A DNA stretch of 64,000 nucleotides from Deltaproteobacteria bacterium (lineage in GTDB: Bacteria > Myxococcota_A > Polyangia > JACPQR01), in the NCBI GenBank assembly GCA_016190375.1, contig JACPQR010000044.1, positions 1 through 64,000 of the forward strand. The letters run 5' to 3'. The notes under the pieces were generated by a model that was given only the letters and a program-made list of their open reading frames with translations, was not told where the DNA came from and did no database searches. Positions 42,837 to 50,840 of the stretch are shown here, piece after piece (the first letter of the stretch is position 1; each line of letters begins with the position of its first letter). Position numbers and translations under genes: made by a program.

Positions 42837-42863
42837 GTCATCGACGGCAACGCCGTCGATGAC
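42837..42863 (+). terminator. Perfect 12-bp hairpin, terminator of the upstream gene and intron target
   Basis: Arms GTCATCGACGGC and GCCGTCGATGAC pair over 12 bp with the loop AAC. The hairpin follows the stop at 42813, and the group II intron begins at the very next base. Group IIC introns are known to insert beside such terminator-like stem-loops. Any T-run that followed would have been separated by the insertion, and none is evident in the 3' exon. Confidence 0.7.
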
Positions 42864-44947
42864 GTGCGCCCGGCATGGGCGCGGAACAGGAGGTGAAGCG
42901 GGAGCTAAGTCCTCTGGGGACCCTGACGGAGGGAACCCCACACCGAAGCGGCAAGGGCGCTGGTCCGGAAAACCGGGCCTCGACGACGGGGATGGAGTCG
43001 CCGGCCCGCGAGGGGGCGTCTGGTGGAAGCCTGAGGTGCAGCACCGAACCGAGCGCCAGCGAAGTGCCGTAAGGCGTGCGACCCGTGGGCGAGCCGGCGT
43101 CCAGCGGCGAAGCCCGATATCCGTCGGGGGGTCGTGCGTAGTGGCGACGGAGTTGGTGCGAAGTTCCGCGTTCTTACCCGGGGAGACCTCTCGGCCTCCG
43201 TGGCGGAGACGCAAGCGGTAGTCATCGAGAACGAAAGGACGAGATGACGAAGGGACGAGAGGAGTCGGATGGTCGCGTTGTACCGGAAGGCCGCCGAAAG
43301 GCGGTCCCAACCGTCGCGGTCGGACGGGGAGGGAAGGCGACCACGGCCAGTGAACGGGCGAGACAGCTCGAACTGTTCTCCGAGACAGCCGACAGCCCGC
43401 AAGGGGACGCCGGCGGAGCGGACACGGGTCGGCCCGTGCCTGCGACGACCGCGGTGCCGAAGTCGGAGGACACGAAGGGACAGGTCCCGCCGGCGATGAC
43501 GATGGAGGAGGTGGCGTGCCATGGAAACCTGAGGCGAGCATTCGAGAAGGTGGCGTCGAACGACGGCGCCCCCGGTCCTGACCGGCAGAGCATCGAGGAG
43601 GTGGAGGCTCACCTCGGCGAGATTCTGCCGCCGCTCTCCCGCGCGCTGCTGGAAGGCAGCTACCGGCCTGGGATGGTCCGCCGTGTGTGGATACCCAAGT
43701 CGGGAGGGGGACAGCGAGGCCTTGGCATCCCCAACGTGGTCGACCGGACCGTACAGCAGGCGGTGCACCAAGTGCTCAGCCCGCACTACGAGCCGACGTT
43801 CCACGAGTCGAGCCACGGCTTCCGACCGGGACGGAGCTGTCACACGGCCATTGCCGAGGCCAAGGGCTATCTGGAGGAAGGCTACGAGTGGGCGGTGGAC
43901 CTCGACCTCGAAAAGTTCTTCGACCGGGTTCCGCACGACCGCTTGATGGCGAGGCTCGGGCAGCGGGTGAAGGACGCCCGGCTGCTGCGCCTCATCCGCC
44001 AGATGCTCAAGGCCAAGGTGGTGATGCCGGACGGAGTGGTGGTGAGCACGGAGGAGGGGACGCCGCAAGGCGGACCTCTCTCGCCGTTGCTGAGTAACAT
44101 CGTGCTGGACGAGCTCGACCGAGAGCTCTCCCAGCGCGGCCACCGCTTCGTGCGCTATGCCGATGATTGCAACGTCTACGTACGTAGCGAGCGGTCGGGC
44201 AAGCGCGTGATGGCCAGCGTGGTCCGCTTCATCGAGCGCCGCTTGCGGCTCAAGGTGAATGCGGCCAAGAGCGCCGTCGCACGGCCAGAGGAGCGGCACT
44301 TCGTCGGGTTCCGCCTGCGGCGCGAGCCGCTGACGGGCGAGGTCGAGGTGCTCCTGTCGAGGCGGTCGCGCGACCGCATCGGCGAGAAGGTCCGAGAGCT
44401 GACGCCGCGGAACTGGGGACAGTCGCTGTCGGACTGCATCCGCAGGGTCAACGCGTATTTGCTCGGATGGATCGGCTTCTTCTGGATCTGCACGGCCACG
44501 GAGGTGCAGACGCTACGAATCATCGATGCTCACATCAGGAGGCGCCTGCGGGCCCTGATGCTGCGGCACTGGAAACGCAGGCGCACCATCGTGCGCCGCC
44601 TCATCCGCCTGGGAGTGCGGCCCGCCGTCGCATGGCGCGGCATCCACAAGGAGCATCGCTCCTGGTGGGCGCTTAGCCATTGCGCGCCAGTAGACCGAGG
44701 ACTGCGCAACGCGTATTTCGCCGAGCGTGGGCTCGTCTCGCTGGCGGTGCGGTGGGCGGAGCTGTGCCCCCGGTCGTCGTCGCCCCAGCACCAGTGGAGT
44801 CGGTGCGGGGATGACTGCGGGTGGCAACACCGGCGCTGGACTACGGGCGACGTCCCCGGACGCCAGCGTCCCGAAGAGCCGGATGTGTGGCCCACAAGTC
44901 CGGTTCCGAGAGAGGGGCCCCTGGGCGACCGGGGGCCCCTACTCGAC
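42864..44947 (+). mobile_element. Group II intron (class C-like), about 2.08 kb
   Basis: The 5' end GTGCGCCCGGCATGGGCG at 42864 is the conserved GUGYG start plus the first paired element. An RNA-structured region of 380 bases (domains I-III and part of IV) precedes a reverse transcriptase/maturase frame. Domain V is at 44876-44906 with the AGC triad. Domain VI follows: paired arms around GGGGCCCC with a bulged A at 44941. The 3' boundary is placed after AC at 44947, six bases beyond the branch A. No endonuclease domain is present. The 5' exon ends in a 12-bp hairpin, as in IIC insertions. Boundaries are from consensus, not from an empty-site comparison. Confidence 0.85.
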
Positions 44948-45190
44948 CGGATCGAGTGCATGCAGCGGCCCCGACAGCGGCTTGCGCCTCCCGTGCGCCG
45001 CAATGGTCCAGTCCTTGGAAGCTGCTCGAGCAGCGTGGCGGCGCGCCGATCGACCGGGCTCGTCAGCGCGAGCGACGGGCGAAGCCTCGACCAGCTCGCG
45101 CCTGCCGGCTCGTCCAGGGAGGAGTGGAACAGCCGCCGGCGATTCTCGCATGGCGGGGCGGAGGTCGGGAGCCTCCCGCTCGGGGAGTGA
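43244..45190 (+). CDS. ltrA: Group II intron reverse transcriptase/maturase, apparently frameshifted at its C-terminus
   Basis: The open frame is 648 codons from ATG 43244. It has an N-terminal extension (residues about 1-85, including QLELFSETADSPQGD), RT domains with RVWIPKSGGGQRGLGIPN and GTPQGGPLSPLLSN, and the catalytic YADD at residues 305-308. A maturase (X) domain follows, up to about residue 508 (GLVSLAVRWAELC). The frame then lacks a stop and runs through domain V and past the intron end. At a C5 run (44767-44771) a one-base shift gives the tail PVVVAPAPVESVRG and a stop at 44812-44814, before domain V, as normal intron proteins end. So either a one-base deletion or a sequencing error occurred there. 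The catalytic core is intact. Confidence 0.88.
   Translation: MTKGREESDGRVVPEGRRKAVPTVAVGRGGKATTASERARQLELFSETADSPQGDAGGADTGRPVPATTAVPKSEDTKGQVPPAMTMEEVACHGNLRRAFEKVASNDGAPGPDRQSIEEVEAHLGEILPPLSRALLEGSYRPGMVRRVWIPKSGGGQRGLGIPNVVDRTVQQAVHQVLSPHYEPTFHESSHGFRPGRSCHTAIAEAKGYLEEGYEWAVDLDLEKFFDRVPHDRLMARLGQRVKDARLLRLIRQMLKAKVVMPDGVVVSTEEGTPQGGPLSPLLSNIVLDELDRELSQRGHRFVRYADDCNVYVRSERSGKRVMASVVRFIERRLRLKVNAAKSAVARPEERHFVGFRLRREPLTGEVEVLLSRRSRDRIGEKVRELTPRNWGQSLSDCIRRVNAYLLGWIGFFWICTATEVQTLRIIDAHIRRRLRALMLRHWKRRRTIVRRLIRLGVRPAVAWRGIHKEHRSWWALSHCAPVDRGLRNAYFAERGLVSLAVRWAELCPRSSSPQHQWSRCGDDCGWQHRRWTTGDVPGRQRPEEPDVWPTSPVPREGPLGDRGPLLDRIECMQRPRQRLAPPVRRNGPVLGSCSSSVAARRSTGLVSASDGRSLDQLAPAGSSREEWNSRRRFSHGGAEVGSLPLGE
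44876..44906 (+). ncRNA. Group II intron domain V
   Basis: GAGCCGGA pairs with TCCGGTTC around an inner TGTG/CACA hairpin with a two-base bulge region. The AGC catalytic triad is at 44877-44879. Size (31 bases) and layout fit domain V, a little short of the usual 34. Confidence 0.8.
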
Positions 45191-45311
45191 TCCCCTCCAC
45201 CGTGCGCCGGCTCGAGCTTCGTGTCGCAGGAGTCGAAGCCGGCCTCGACGCGGGGCGGCGACCTCGCGCCGCGGCCCGGGCCTTGCACCGCCGCCGGCGC
45301 GGAGGCATCCA
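44948..45311. other. Intron 3' exon region without a recognisable gene
   Basis: 364 bases separate the intron from the next gene. Open frames here are extensions of the intron protein frame or of the downstream lipoprotein, with no start signal, motif or family. It is GC-rich, and I see no promoter, tRNA or repeat. It may be the former 3' untranslated region of the 41416 gene plus the promoter of the 45312 gene. Confidence 0.5.
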
Positions 45312-45956
45312 ATGGTACGACGCTCACTTGCCAGCGCACTGGCGCTCGATCTCGCGATCACTCTGGCGGTCGGCTCTTCCGGCCCGGCCTGCGAAGCCCG
45401 ACATTCGTCCGGGGACGACGATGACGAGCTCCGGGCCGGCGATGACGACGGCGACGACAGCGGCGATCGCGCCGAGTTCTGGTGTTGCCTGAATCACGCC
45501 TACTACGAATGTCCCGATGCGGAGGCCGTCGACGCCTGCGCCGGCGGATTCGACCTCGGCGCCTGCGAGGCGCAGTGCGGCCCGGCCGACGTCGAGTGCA
45601 TGAGCGGCTGCGTCGAGCAGATGAACGATGCTGGCTTCGATCCTTCGAGCTGCGATCGCGACTCGGCGATGGACCGAGAGTGCGAAGGCGGCGGAGGCGG
45701 GGATGGCGACTCCGACTCCGACGCCGATACCGACTCCGACGCGGACGCCGACGCGGATTCCGGCACGGACTGCCCGTGCGACTGCAACACGGGGCTCTTC
45801 TGCGACCCCGATCCCGACTTCCCCGACAGCGAGTGCCAGTGCGACAACGACTGCCCAGGAGTCCTCTTCTGCGACTGCGATTCGAGCTTCGACACTTGTG
45901 ACGACGATCCGCTGTGCGGCGGCCACATGTGCGATTGCGACCCGGATTGCTTCTGA
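45312..45956 (+). CDS. Cys-rich secreted protein with acidic linker
   Basis: 214 residues from ATG 45312; the long in-frame extension upstream belongs to intron and intergenic DNA. The signal core is LALDLAITLAVGSSGPAC, with Cys in a lipobox-like setting. Two Cys-rich parts (residues about 57-118 and 145-214, 25 Cys in total) flank an Asp/Ser/Ala linker of about 25 residues. Motifs include CCLNHAYYECPD and CPCDCNTGLFCDPD. These small disulphide-rich modules have no named family that I recognise. The linker is of the same type as in the lipoproteins at 8723 and 47451. It is probably surface-exposed. Confidence 0.75.
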   Translation: MVRRSLASALALDLAITLAVGSSGPACEARHSSGDDDDELRAGDDDGDDSGDRAEFWCCLNHAYYECPDAEAVDACAGGFDLGACEAQCGPADVECMSGCVEQMNDAGFDPSSCDRDSAMDRECEGGGGGDGDSDSDADTDSDADADADSGTDCPCDCNTGLFCDPDPDFPDSECQCDNDCPGVLFCDCDSSFDTCDDDPLCGGHMCDCDPDCF

Positions 45957-46188
45957 GCCCGCGCGGGCCATGATGCGGGGACGCGGGGGAGGAGAGCGCC
46001 TCGGCAGCTCGCCGAGCTCCTCCCAGGTGAGATGCGCCTGCTGTGCGGAGCCACTCGCTGGCGCCGGCCGGCCGCGCGCGCATCGGCAGGCGAGCGGCGC
46101 ATCGGAGAGTGACGCCGTCGCCCCCGAGGAACATGACTCTCGGAGCACCTCTGGGACGAACCGGAACGACTCCCTGACGGCCCCACGG

Positions 46189-47331
46189 TCAACGCGGCGA
46201 GAGCGCAGCGTCGAGGTCGGCGAATGCCTCCGTGAGCGGCACGACGTCGACGCCCGCTTCGTGCCATCGGCGCCCTCCGGGATGCAGGAGCACGGCCCGG
46301 GCGCGCGGGTAGTCACCGAGGAAGCGGGTCAAGCCCTTCAGATCCTCGCGCCGGTACCTCGCGCTTCGCTTGACCTCGATCGCGACGAGACCACGCGCCC
46401 CATGGAGGACGAAATCCACTTCGTCCCCTTCGGCGCTTCGCCAGAAGTGAATCGAGTAGCCGAGGTTTCCATAGTCGTTCCACGCCCGCAGGTGCTGCAG
46501 GACCAGCGTCTCGAGCGCGGGGCCGTCGATCTCTTCCGCCGAATCGAGAGGGCCTCGCGGACGGACGGCGCGGAACACACCGGCGTCGAAGAGGTAGAAC
46601 TTCGGATGCAGCACGACTCGACGCTTGGCTCGCCTGGTGAACGCGGGCACGCGCACGGCGATCAGGAGATCCTCCAGCAGCGTGAACCAGTTCTCGGCGG
46701 CCTTCGCGCCTATCCCGCACTCGCGCGCGATCGCCGCCATGTTGAGCACGGAAGCCTGCGAGAAGCTCGAGGTCTCGAGGAACCTGGCGAACGCGGCCAG
46801 GTTCCGCGTCAGCCCCTCCTGCAGCACCTCCTCGCGCAGGTAGGTGGACGTGTATGCGCCGAGATAATCTTCGGGAGCCGGTGTGGTCCACGCGAACGGC
46901 AGCCCTCCGATCCGGAGCGCCCGGCGCAGGTCGAAGTCGGTTCCGAGCTCCCGGGCGGTGAGCGGGTGCATGAACCGGGTCAGGGCACGGCCGGCGAGGA
47001 GGTTCACTCCGCCCCTCCGCAGCTTCCGGGCGCTCGAGCCTGTGAGCACGAAGCGCAGACCCCGCGACTCGATGAGGCGGTGAACCTCGTCGAGGAGCGA
47101 AGGGACGCGCTGGATCTCGTCGACGACCACCCATCCCCGGTGGGACGAAGGGACGAGATCACCGAGCAGCGCCGGGTCGGACAGCAAGCGCGAGTACGTG
47201 CGCGCGTCGAGCAGATCGAATCTGACCGCGTCCGGGAACCTGGCGGTCACCCACGCCGTCTTCCCGGTGCCGCGCGGACCGAAGAGGAAGAAGCTCTGGC
47301 GCTGCGGTACTTCCAGCAAACGCGAATACAT
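46189..47331 (-). CDS. AAA ATPase with DUF4143 (ATP-binding protein)
   Basis: 380 residues from ATG 47331 (GTG 47349 is possible). The N-terminal AAA_14 domain has the P-loop GPRGTGKTAW and Walker B WVVVDEIQRVP, plus FVLTGSSARKLRR. The DUF4143 C-terminal domain includes YLREEVLQEGLTRN and ends in a nuclease-like VDFVLHGARGLVAIEVK (Asp, Glu-x-Lys), the usual feature of the family. Function is poorly known; these ATPases are common in mobile or defence-like settings. Just upstream a short AT-rich island (47339-47345 reads TAATAAT on the minus strand) stands out in this GC-rich DNA and may be a -10 element giving an almost leaderless mRNA. No partner gene is adjacent. Confidence 0.9.
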   Translation of the reverse strand: MYSRLLEVPQRQSFFLFGPRGTGKTAWVTARFPDAVRFDLLDARTYSRLLSDPALLGDLVPSSHRGWVVVDEIQRVPSLLDEVHRLIESRGLRFVLTGSSARKLRRGGVNLLAGRALTRFMHPLTARELGTDFDLRRALRIGGLPFAWTTPAPEDYLGAYTSTYLREEVLQEGLTRNLAAFARFLETSSFSQASVLNMAAIARECGIGAKAAENWFTLLEDLLIAVRVPAFTRRAKRRVVLHPKFYLFDAGVFRAVRPRGPLDSAEEIDGPALETLVLQHLRAWNDYGNLGYSIHFWRSAEGDEVDFVLHGARGLVAIEVKRSARYRREDLKGLTRFLGDYPRARAVLLHPGGRRWHEAGVDVVPLTEAFADLDAALSPR

Positions 47332-47450
47332 CAATCGGATTATTACCACAAAAACGAGTTACCGGCTCGTTGCTCGCGAGGGTGGTCGGTCGCACCGCGC
47401 GGTCGTCGACGCGCCCTCCGATCTCGTCGTCGACGAGTGACGGCCGGCCG

Positions 47451-48338
47451 TCAGCGAGCGACGCAGCAGCAGCTCGCGATCCCTGCCCACCAGCACTCGT
47501 CGGCGATGACCGTATCGCAGGACGGCAGGACGTCGGCGCTGTCGCCGCAGTACTCGGGCTCGTAGTCGTACGAGCAATCCCCCGCGCCAGGGGTGCCGGT
47601 CCGCTCCATGCACAGCTCCGAGCAATACGAGCCCTCCGAGGCGCAGTAGTCGGCGCAGGTCGCGAACGATTCCAGCGCAAAGCACTCGCCCAGCGAGGCG
47701 CAGCCGCCCGAGTCGCACGCGGCGCCCGCGCCATCGCATGCATTCCGGCAGGCACCGCAGTTGGCCGCGCTCGTCTCGAGGTCGGTGCAGGTCCCGTCGC
47801 ACGCGTCGCCCCCCGACGCCTCGCACTCGAGATCGATCGTCGCCTCGGCCGTCGCCGAATGGCCGGCCACGTCGAAGAACTCCGCGCGGAAGCGCCGGCT
47901 CTCGCCCCCCTCGAACTCGATGGGCTCCGCCTGGTCGATCTCGTACCACCCGAGGATCAGCTCGTAGGATCCCTCCTCGCCGCTCGTCGTGAAGGCTCCG
48001 AGGGCCGCCTCACCGGACTGGTCCGTGAGCGAACCACCGATCAGGTCCTCGATCCCATCGGGATCGGTCAGGACCGCGACGAAGGTCACGGACTCGCCCT
48101 GGGTGATCGCTCCGACGTTGGTCGCGAAGCTCAGGAAGACGGGACCGGACCCCGGGTCGCCGTCTGCATCGGAGTCGCCGTCCCCGTCGCTGTCTGCGTC
48201 GGAGTCGCCGTCTGCATCGGAGTCACCGTCGCCACCCAGATCGTCGTCGTCGCCCCCGCCCCCTCCTCCGCGCCGGCCTACGCATGCCGGCCCCACCAGA
48301 AGGACGAGCCAGATCAGGAAGGAGGCCATCCTTTGCAT
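47451..48338 (-). CDS. Lipoprotein with acidic linker, Ig-like domain and Cys-rich repeats (possible separate gene)
   Basis: If translated on its own from ATG 48338, it is 295 residues. A clear lipoprotein signal (SFLIWLVLLVGPAC) is followed by a Gly run, a 30-residue Asp/Gly/Ser/Ala linker, a beta-sandwich domain (SFATNVGAITQGESVTFVAV) and a Cys-rich end. The repeat CTDLETSAANCGACRNAC is the Cys-rich module typical of Myxococcota secreted proteins. A complete lipoprotein signal in mid-ORF is strong evidence that this is a second gene whose upstream neighbour has lost its stop codon. No good ribosome site precedes ATG 48338. Confidence 0.6.
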   Translation of the reverse strand: MQRMASFLIWLVLLVGPACVGRRGGGGGGDDDDLGGDGDSDADGDSDADSDGDGDSDADGDPGSGPVFLSFATNVGAITQGESVTFVAVLTDPDGIEDLIGGSLTDQSGEAALGAFTTSGEEGSYELILGWYEIDQAEPIEFEGGESRRFRAEFFDVAGHSATAEATIDLECEASGGDACDGTCTDLETSAANCGACRNACDGAGAACDSGGCASLGECFALESFATCADYCASEGSYCSELCMERTGTPGAGDCSYDYEPEYCGDSADVLPSCDTVIADECWWAGIASCCCVAR

Positions 48339-49670
48339 GCGTCCGTGTACGCCCGCCGCCCGTAGAAGCTTCCTGCGAGTACGCCGACTGACTCGCCTCA
48401 CCGCGAAAAGGAGTACCGCGATCGTCCCGAGGGGGCGCGCGGCTGGCATGACGCCGCCAGCGCGGCAGTCGCAGCCCGAGTCGGAATCGGGCTTCTCGCC
48501 GCCCGTCCCCGCGTCCCGACCGGCGCAGGGCGGCTCCTCCAGGTCGACGGGTGGGCCGCAGGCGATCGGGGGGCAGCCGACGATGTCCGAGCCTCCCTCG
48601 AGCAGTCGGACGCTCGACCAGATGCAGGGCATCTCCTCGGCGCCGCAGACGTCGAGCGAGGCCGGGTCGTCGGCCGTGCGCACGCAGGTCTTCGCGTAGC
48701 CCGCGGCGCCGACGAGCAGGTGGTAGCTGCGCGGCAAGACGAGGATCGACTCGAAGTAGCCGCCGGAATCGGTGTAGGCCTGCGCGCCTTCGATGGGGAA
48801 GCCGGAGAGCGTCTCGAGCTCGACGCTGGGGTTCGCGATGCGTCGATCGCCGCCCACGAAGTCCGCGAACGCGATGCCGACGATCCCGTACCGTGACTCG
48901 TCGCCGACGGCGACGCGCCGCACCGCCACGACGCTTCCGACCTCGCGCTCGACGCCGTCGCTCGGTGCGGACACGAGGGTGCCCAGGACCGCCAGCGCCG
49001 CGGAGGGACCGCCGTCCAGGAGCATCGCCGCGTACGCGCCGTGCTCCAGCATGAGCGCGGCGAGATCGGCCGCGGTCATGCCGGCGCCCGGACCGGGCGG
49101 GCCGTCGACGACGACCTGGAGCAGTCGGTAGCCGTTCGCGCCGACGCCAATCGCGCTGCGCGGCGCCGCCTCGCAGAGATCGCCGGAGCAATCGAGGTCC
49201 GCGCTGGGCTGCCCGTCGCGGAGGAGCTCGGACGCCCCGGAGAGCGCCGTGGCGAACCAGTCCGCGGTCATGGTGAGCTCGGAGGACGGGCGAAGCGAGC
49301 CGCAGCGTCCGCCGGTGAACGCGAGGACGGGCCTCTCGGCGTCGTCCGCGGTGCCCATCCATGCAACGCCGCCGGAGACTGTCAGCCCCTCGGGAAGGAA
49401 CCCGCCGGCCGCGAACGGACCGCCGCTCTGGGCCGCCACTATCGAGGGGTCGGACGCGGCCGCCTCCGACGCCGTCACGCCCCCTGCGCCGTCGCCGAGC
49501 ACGACCATCGAGATCTCGGGCGAGTCGAGCTCCGTCAGGACCATGTGCACGCCGCGGTCCTCGTGATCGTGACGGTAGACTCCCGGCGCCACGGGATCTC
49601 CGGCGTTCCCGTGCGCCCCGGCCGGGAGCGGCGCGAGCAGCAAGAGCGCCGCGAGACACGCCCGCTTCAC
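47451..49670 (-). CDS. NAGPA-type phosphodiester glycosidase-like protein, in-frame fusion with a downstream lipoprotein
   Basis: 739 codons from GTG 49670, which overlaps the upstream stop (GTGA). A signal peptide (CLAALLLLAPLPAGA) precedes a NAGPA (DUF2233) domain of about 250 residues, with RSAIGVGANGYRLLQVVVDG, LMLEHGAYAAMLLDGGPS and SAPSDGVERE. A carboxypeptidase-regulatory-like domain (GAQAYTDSGGYFESI) and a Cys-rich segment follow. At about residue 410-440 a MYXO-CTERM-like tail appears (GCDCRAGG, then GTIAVLLFAVRRVSRRTRRK) where a stop is expected, but the frame stays open into the next lipoprotein (start ATG 48338). A lost stop, sequencing error, or genuine fusion are all possible. 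Family and context are firm; the size of the product is not. Confidence 0.75.
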   Translation of the reverse strand: MKRACLAALLLLAPLPAGAHGNAGDPVAPGVYRHDHEDRGVHMVLTELDSPEISMVVLGDGAGGVTASEAAASDPSIVAAQSGGPFAAGGFLPEGLTVSGGVAWMGTADDAERPVLAFTGGRCGSLRPSSELTMTADWFATALSGASELLRDGQPSADLDCSGDLCEAAPRSAIGVGANGYRLLQVVVDGPPGPGAGMTAADLAALMLEHGAYAAMLLDGGPSAALAVLGTLVSAPSDGVEREVGSVVAVRRVAVGDESRYGIVGIAFADFVGGDRRIANPSVELETLSGFPIEGAQAYTDSGGYFESILVLPRSYHLLVGAAGYAKTCVRTADDPASLDVCGAEEMPCIWSSVRLLEGGSDIVGCPPIACGPPVDLEEPPCAGRDAGTGGEKPDSDSGCDCRAGGVMPAARPLGTIAVLLFAVRRVSRRTRRKLLRAAGVHGRMQRMASFLIWLVLLVGPACVGRRGGGGGGDDDDLGGDGDSDADGDSDADSDGDGDSDADGDPGSGPVFLSFATNVGAITQGESVTFVAVLTDPDGIEDLIGGSLTDQSGEAALGAFTTSGEEGSYELILGWYEIDQAEPIEFEGGESRRFRAEFFDVAGHSATAEATIDLECEASGGDACDGTCTDLETSAANCGACRNACDGAGAACDSGGCASLGECFALESFATCADYCASEGSYCSELCMERTGTPGAGDCSYDYEPEYCGDSADVLPSCDTVIADECWWAGIASCCCVAR

Positions 49671-50815
49671 GATCGCCTCCGGCTCGCCACGAGACCCGTG
49701 ACCCCGAGCGCCAGGATCGCGCCTCCAAGGACCGGCCAGGCGGCGGCCGCACCGCCGCCCGCCTCGGTGCAGGTGGGCTCGGTCGTCGCGGCCGCTTCGG
49801 CGACCCTCGTGCACTCGGCTGGCGGGCAGGTCGAGCCAGGCTCGATCCACCAGTCCAGCCTCACGTCCTCTGGCCCCGTGAAGCCCGTGAACAGGCACCT
49901 GTCGGGGGTGACGATCCGCACGTTGCGGTAGGGGACCGGCATGAACTGGAAGAGCCCGTCGCCCTCGTTCCCTCCCCAGGGAACCGTCCTTCGCCCGTCT
50001 ATCCGCTGGTCCCAGAAGGTGCGGATCTCGACGTCGACCTCGGGCTGGCCCGTGACGACGCCGCGCACGTCCCACCAGCGGGGGCCGCGGCCGGAGAAGA
50101 CACCGATGTGCGATCCCACGCGGCGCTCCACGCCGTCGCTCGGCCTGTTCACGAGCTCTTCGCCGACGAACATCGCCGTAGACGGCCCGCCATCGAGCAG
50201 CATTCCAACCCACGCCCCGCGGCTCGCGAGCAGCTCGCCGACCTCGGTCGGCGTCGCCTCCTCGACCGCGACGAGGAGCATCCTCCTGCCATCGCTCGAC
50301 AGGCCGACCGCGCTCTGGGCGCGACTGGCGCATCCATCGCCGTCGCAGCGGGGCGAGACCGCGATGCCTTCGGTGACCACCACCGCCGTTCCTCCGACCG
50401 CGTGGTACATCCAGCGTTCCCTGGCCCCGTGAACCGCGGTCGGGTAGATCCCGCCGCAGCCATCGATGTCGACGGCCAGGAGCGCGTGCTCGCCGTCGTC
50501 CCGGCTTCCGGCCCACCTGCGCCCGGAGCCGACGGTCAGCCCCTCGGGCGCGAAGCTCCCGATCGAGAACGGCCCGCCGTTCAACGACACGGTCGCGCCG
50601 CGCTGGGTGGCATACTCGGACACGGTCAACCCGCGCATCTCGGGCTCGGACACCTCGAACGTCACCTGAGGATGATCGAGCGCGACGTCGAGCACGTGGA
50701 CGCCCGCGTCGTCGCCGGCGTAGGTGATCCCCGGCGCCACCTCGACCTGAGCGGAGGCGAATCCCGGAACCAGGAGGAGGGCCACGAAGGACGACCGCGC
50801 TGCCCTGGACCCCAT
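49667..50815 (-). CDS. NAGPA-type phosphodiester glycosidase-like protein with C-terminal anchor
   Basis: 382 residues from ATG 50815. The signal (FVALLLVPGFASA) is followed by a NAGPA domain of 220 residues with SLNGGPFSIGSFAPEGLTVG, QSAVGLSSDGRRMLLVAVEE, GMLLDGGPSTAMFV and NRPSDGVERR, matching the other copy. In its family the domain cleaves N-acetylglucosamine phosphodiesters or shows related activity on cell-wall or exopolysaccharide phosphates. The C-terminus (AWPVLGGAILALGVTGLVASRRRS) is a hydrophobic segment with terminal Arg cluster, as in MYXO-CTERM-type anchors, preceded by several Cys. It is the upstream member of a tandem pair. Confidence 0.83.
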   Translation of the reverse strand: MGSRAARSSFVALLLVPGFASAQVEVAPGITYAGDDAGVHVLDVALDHPQVTFEVSEPEMRGLTVSEYATQRGATVSLNGGPFSIGSFAPEGLTVGSGRRWAGSRDDGEHALLAVDIDGCGGIYPTAVHGARERWMYHAVGGTAVVVTEGIAVSPRCDGDGCASRAQSAVGLSSDGRRMLLVAVEEATPTEVGELLASRGAWVGMLLDGGPSTAMFVGEELVNRPSDGVERRVGSHIGVFSGRGPRWWDVRGVVTGQPEVDVEIRTFWDQRIDGRRTVPWGGNEGDGLFQFMPVPYRNVRIVTPDRCLFTGFTGPEDVRLDWWIEPGSTCPPAECTRVAEAAATTEPTCTEAGGGAAAAWPVLGGAILALGVTGLVASRRRS

Positions 50816-50840
50816 CGACAGCTAGTAGGATATCAGGACG

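Noticed and set aside
42837..42863. Integron attC site as the intron target
   Set aside because: The 12-bp hairpin is perfect with a 3-base loop and lacks the R', R'' and bulged-base features of attC; no integrase or cassettes are near.
44727..45311. N-terminal extension of the Cys-rich protein at 45312 into the intron
   Set aside because: It crosses intron domain V and the 3' splice site; the ATG at 45312 gives a proper signal peptide.
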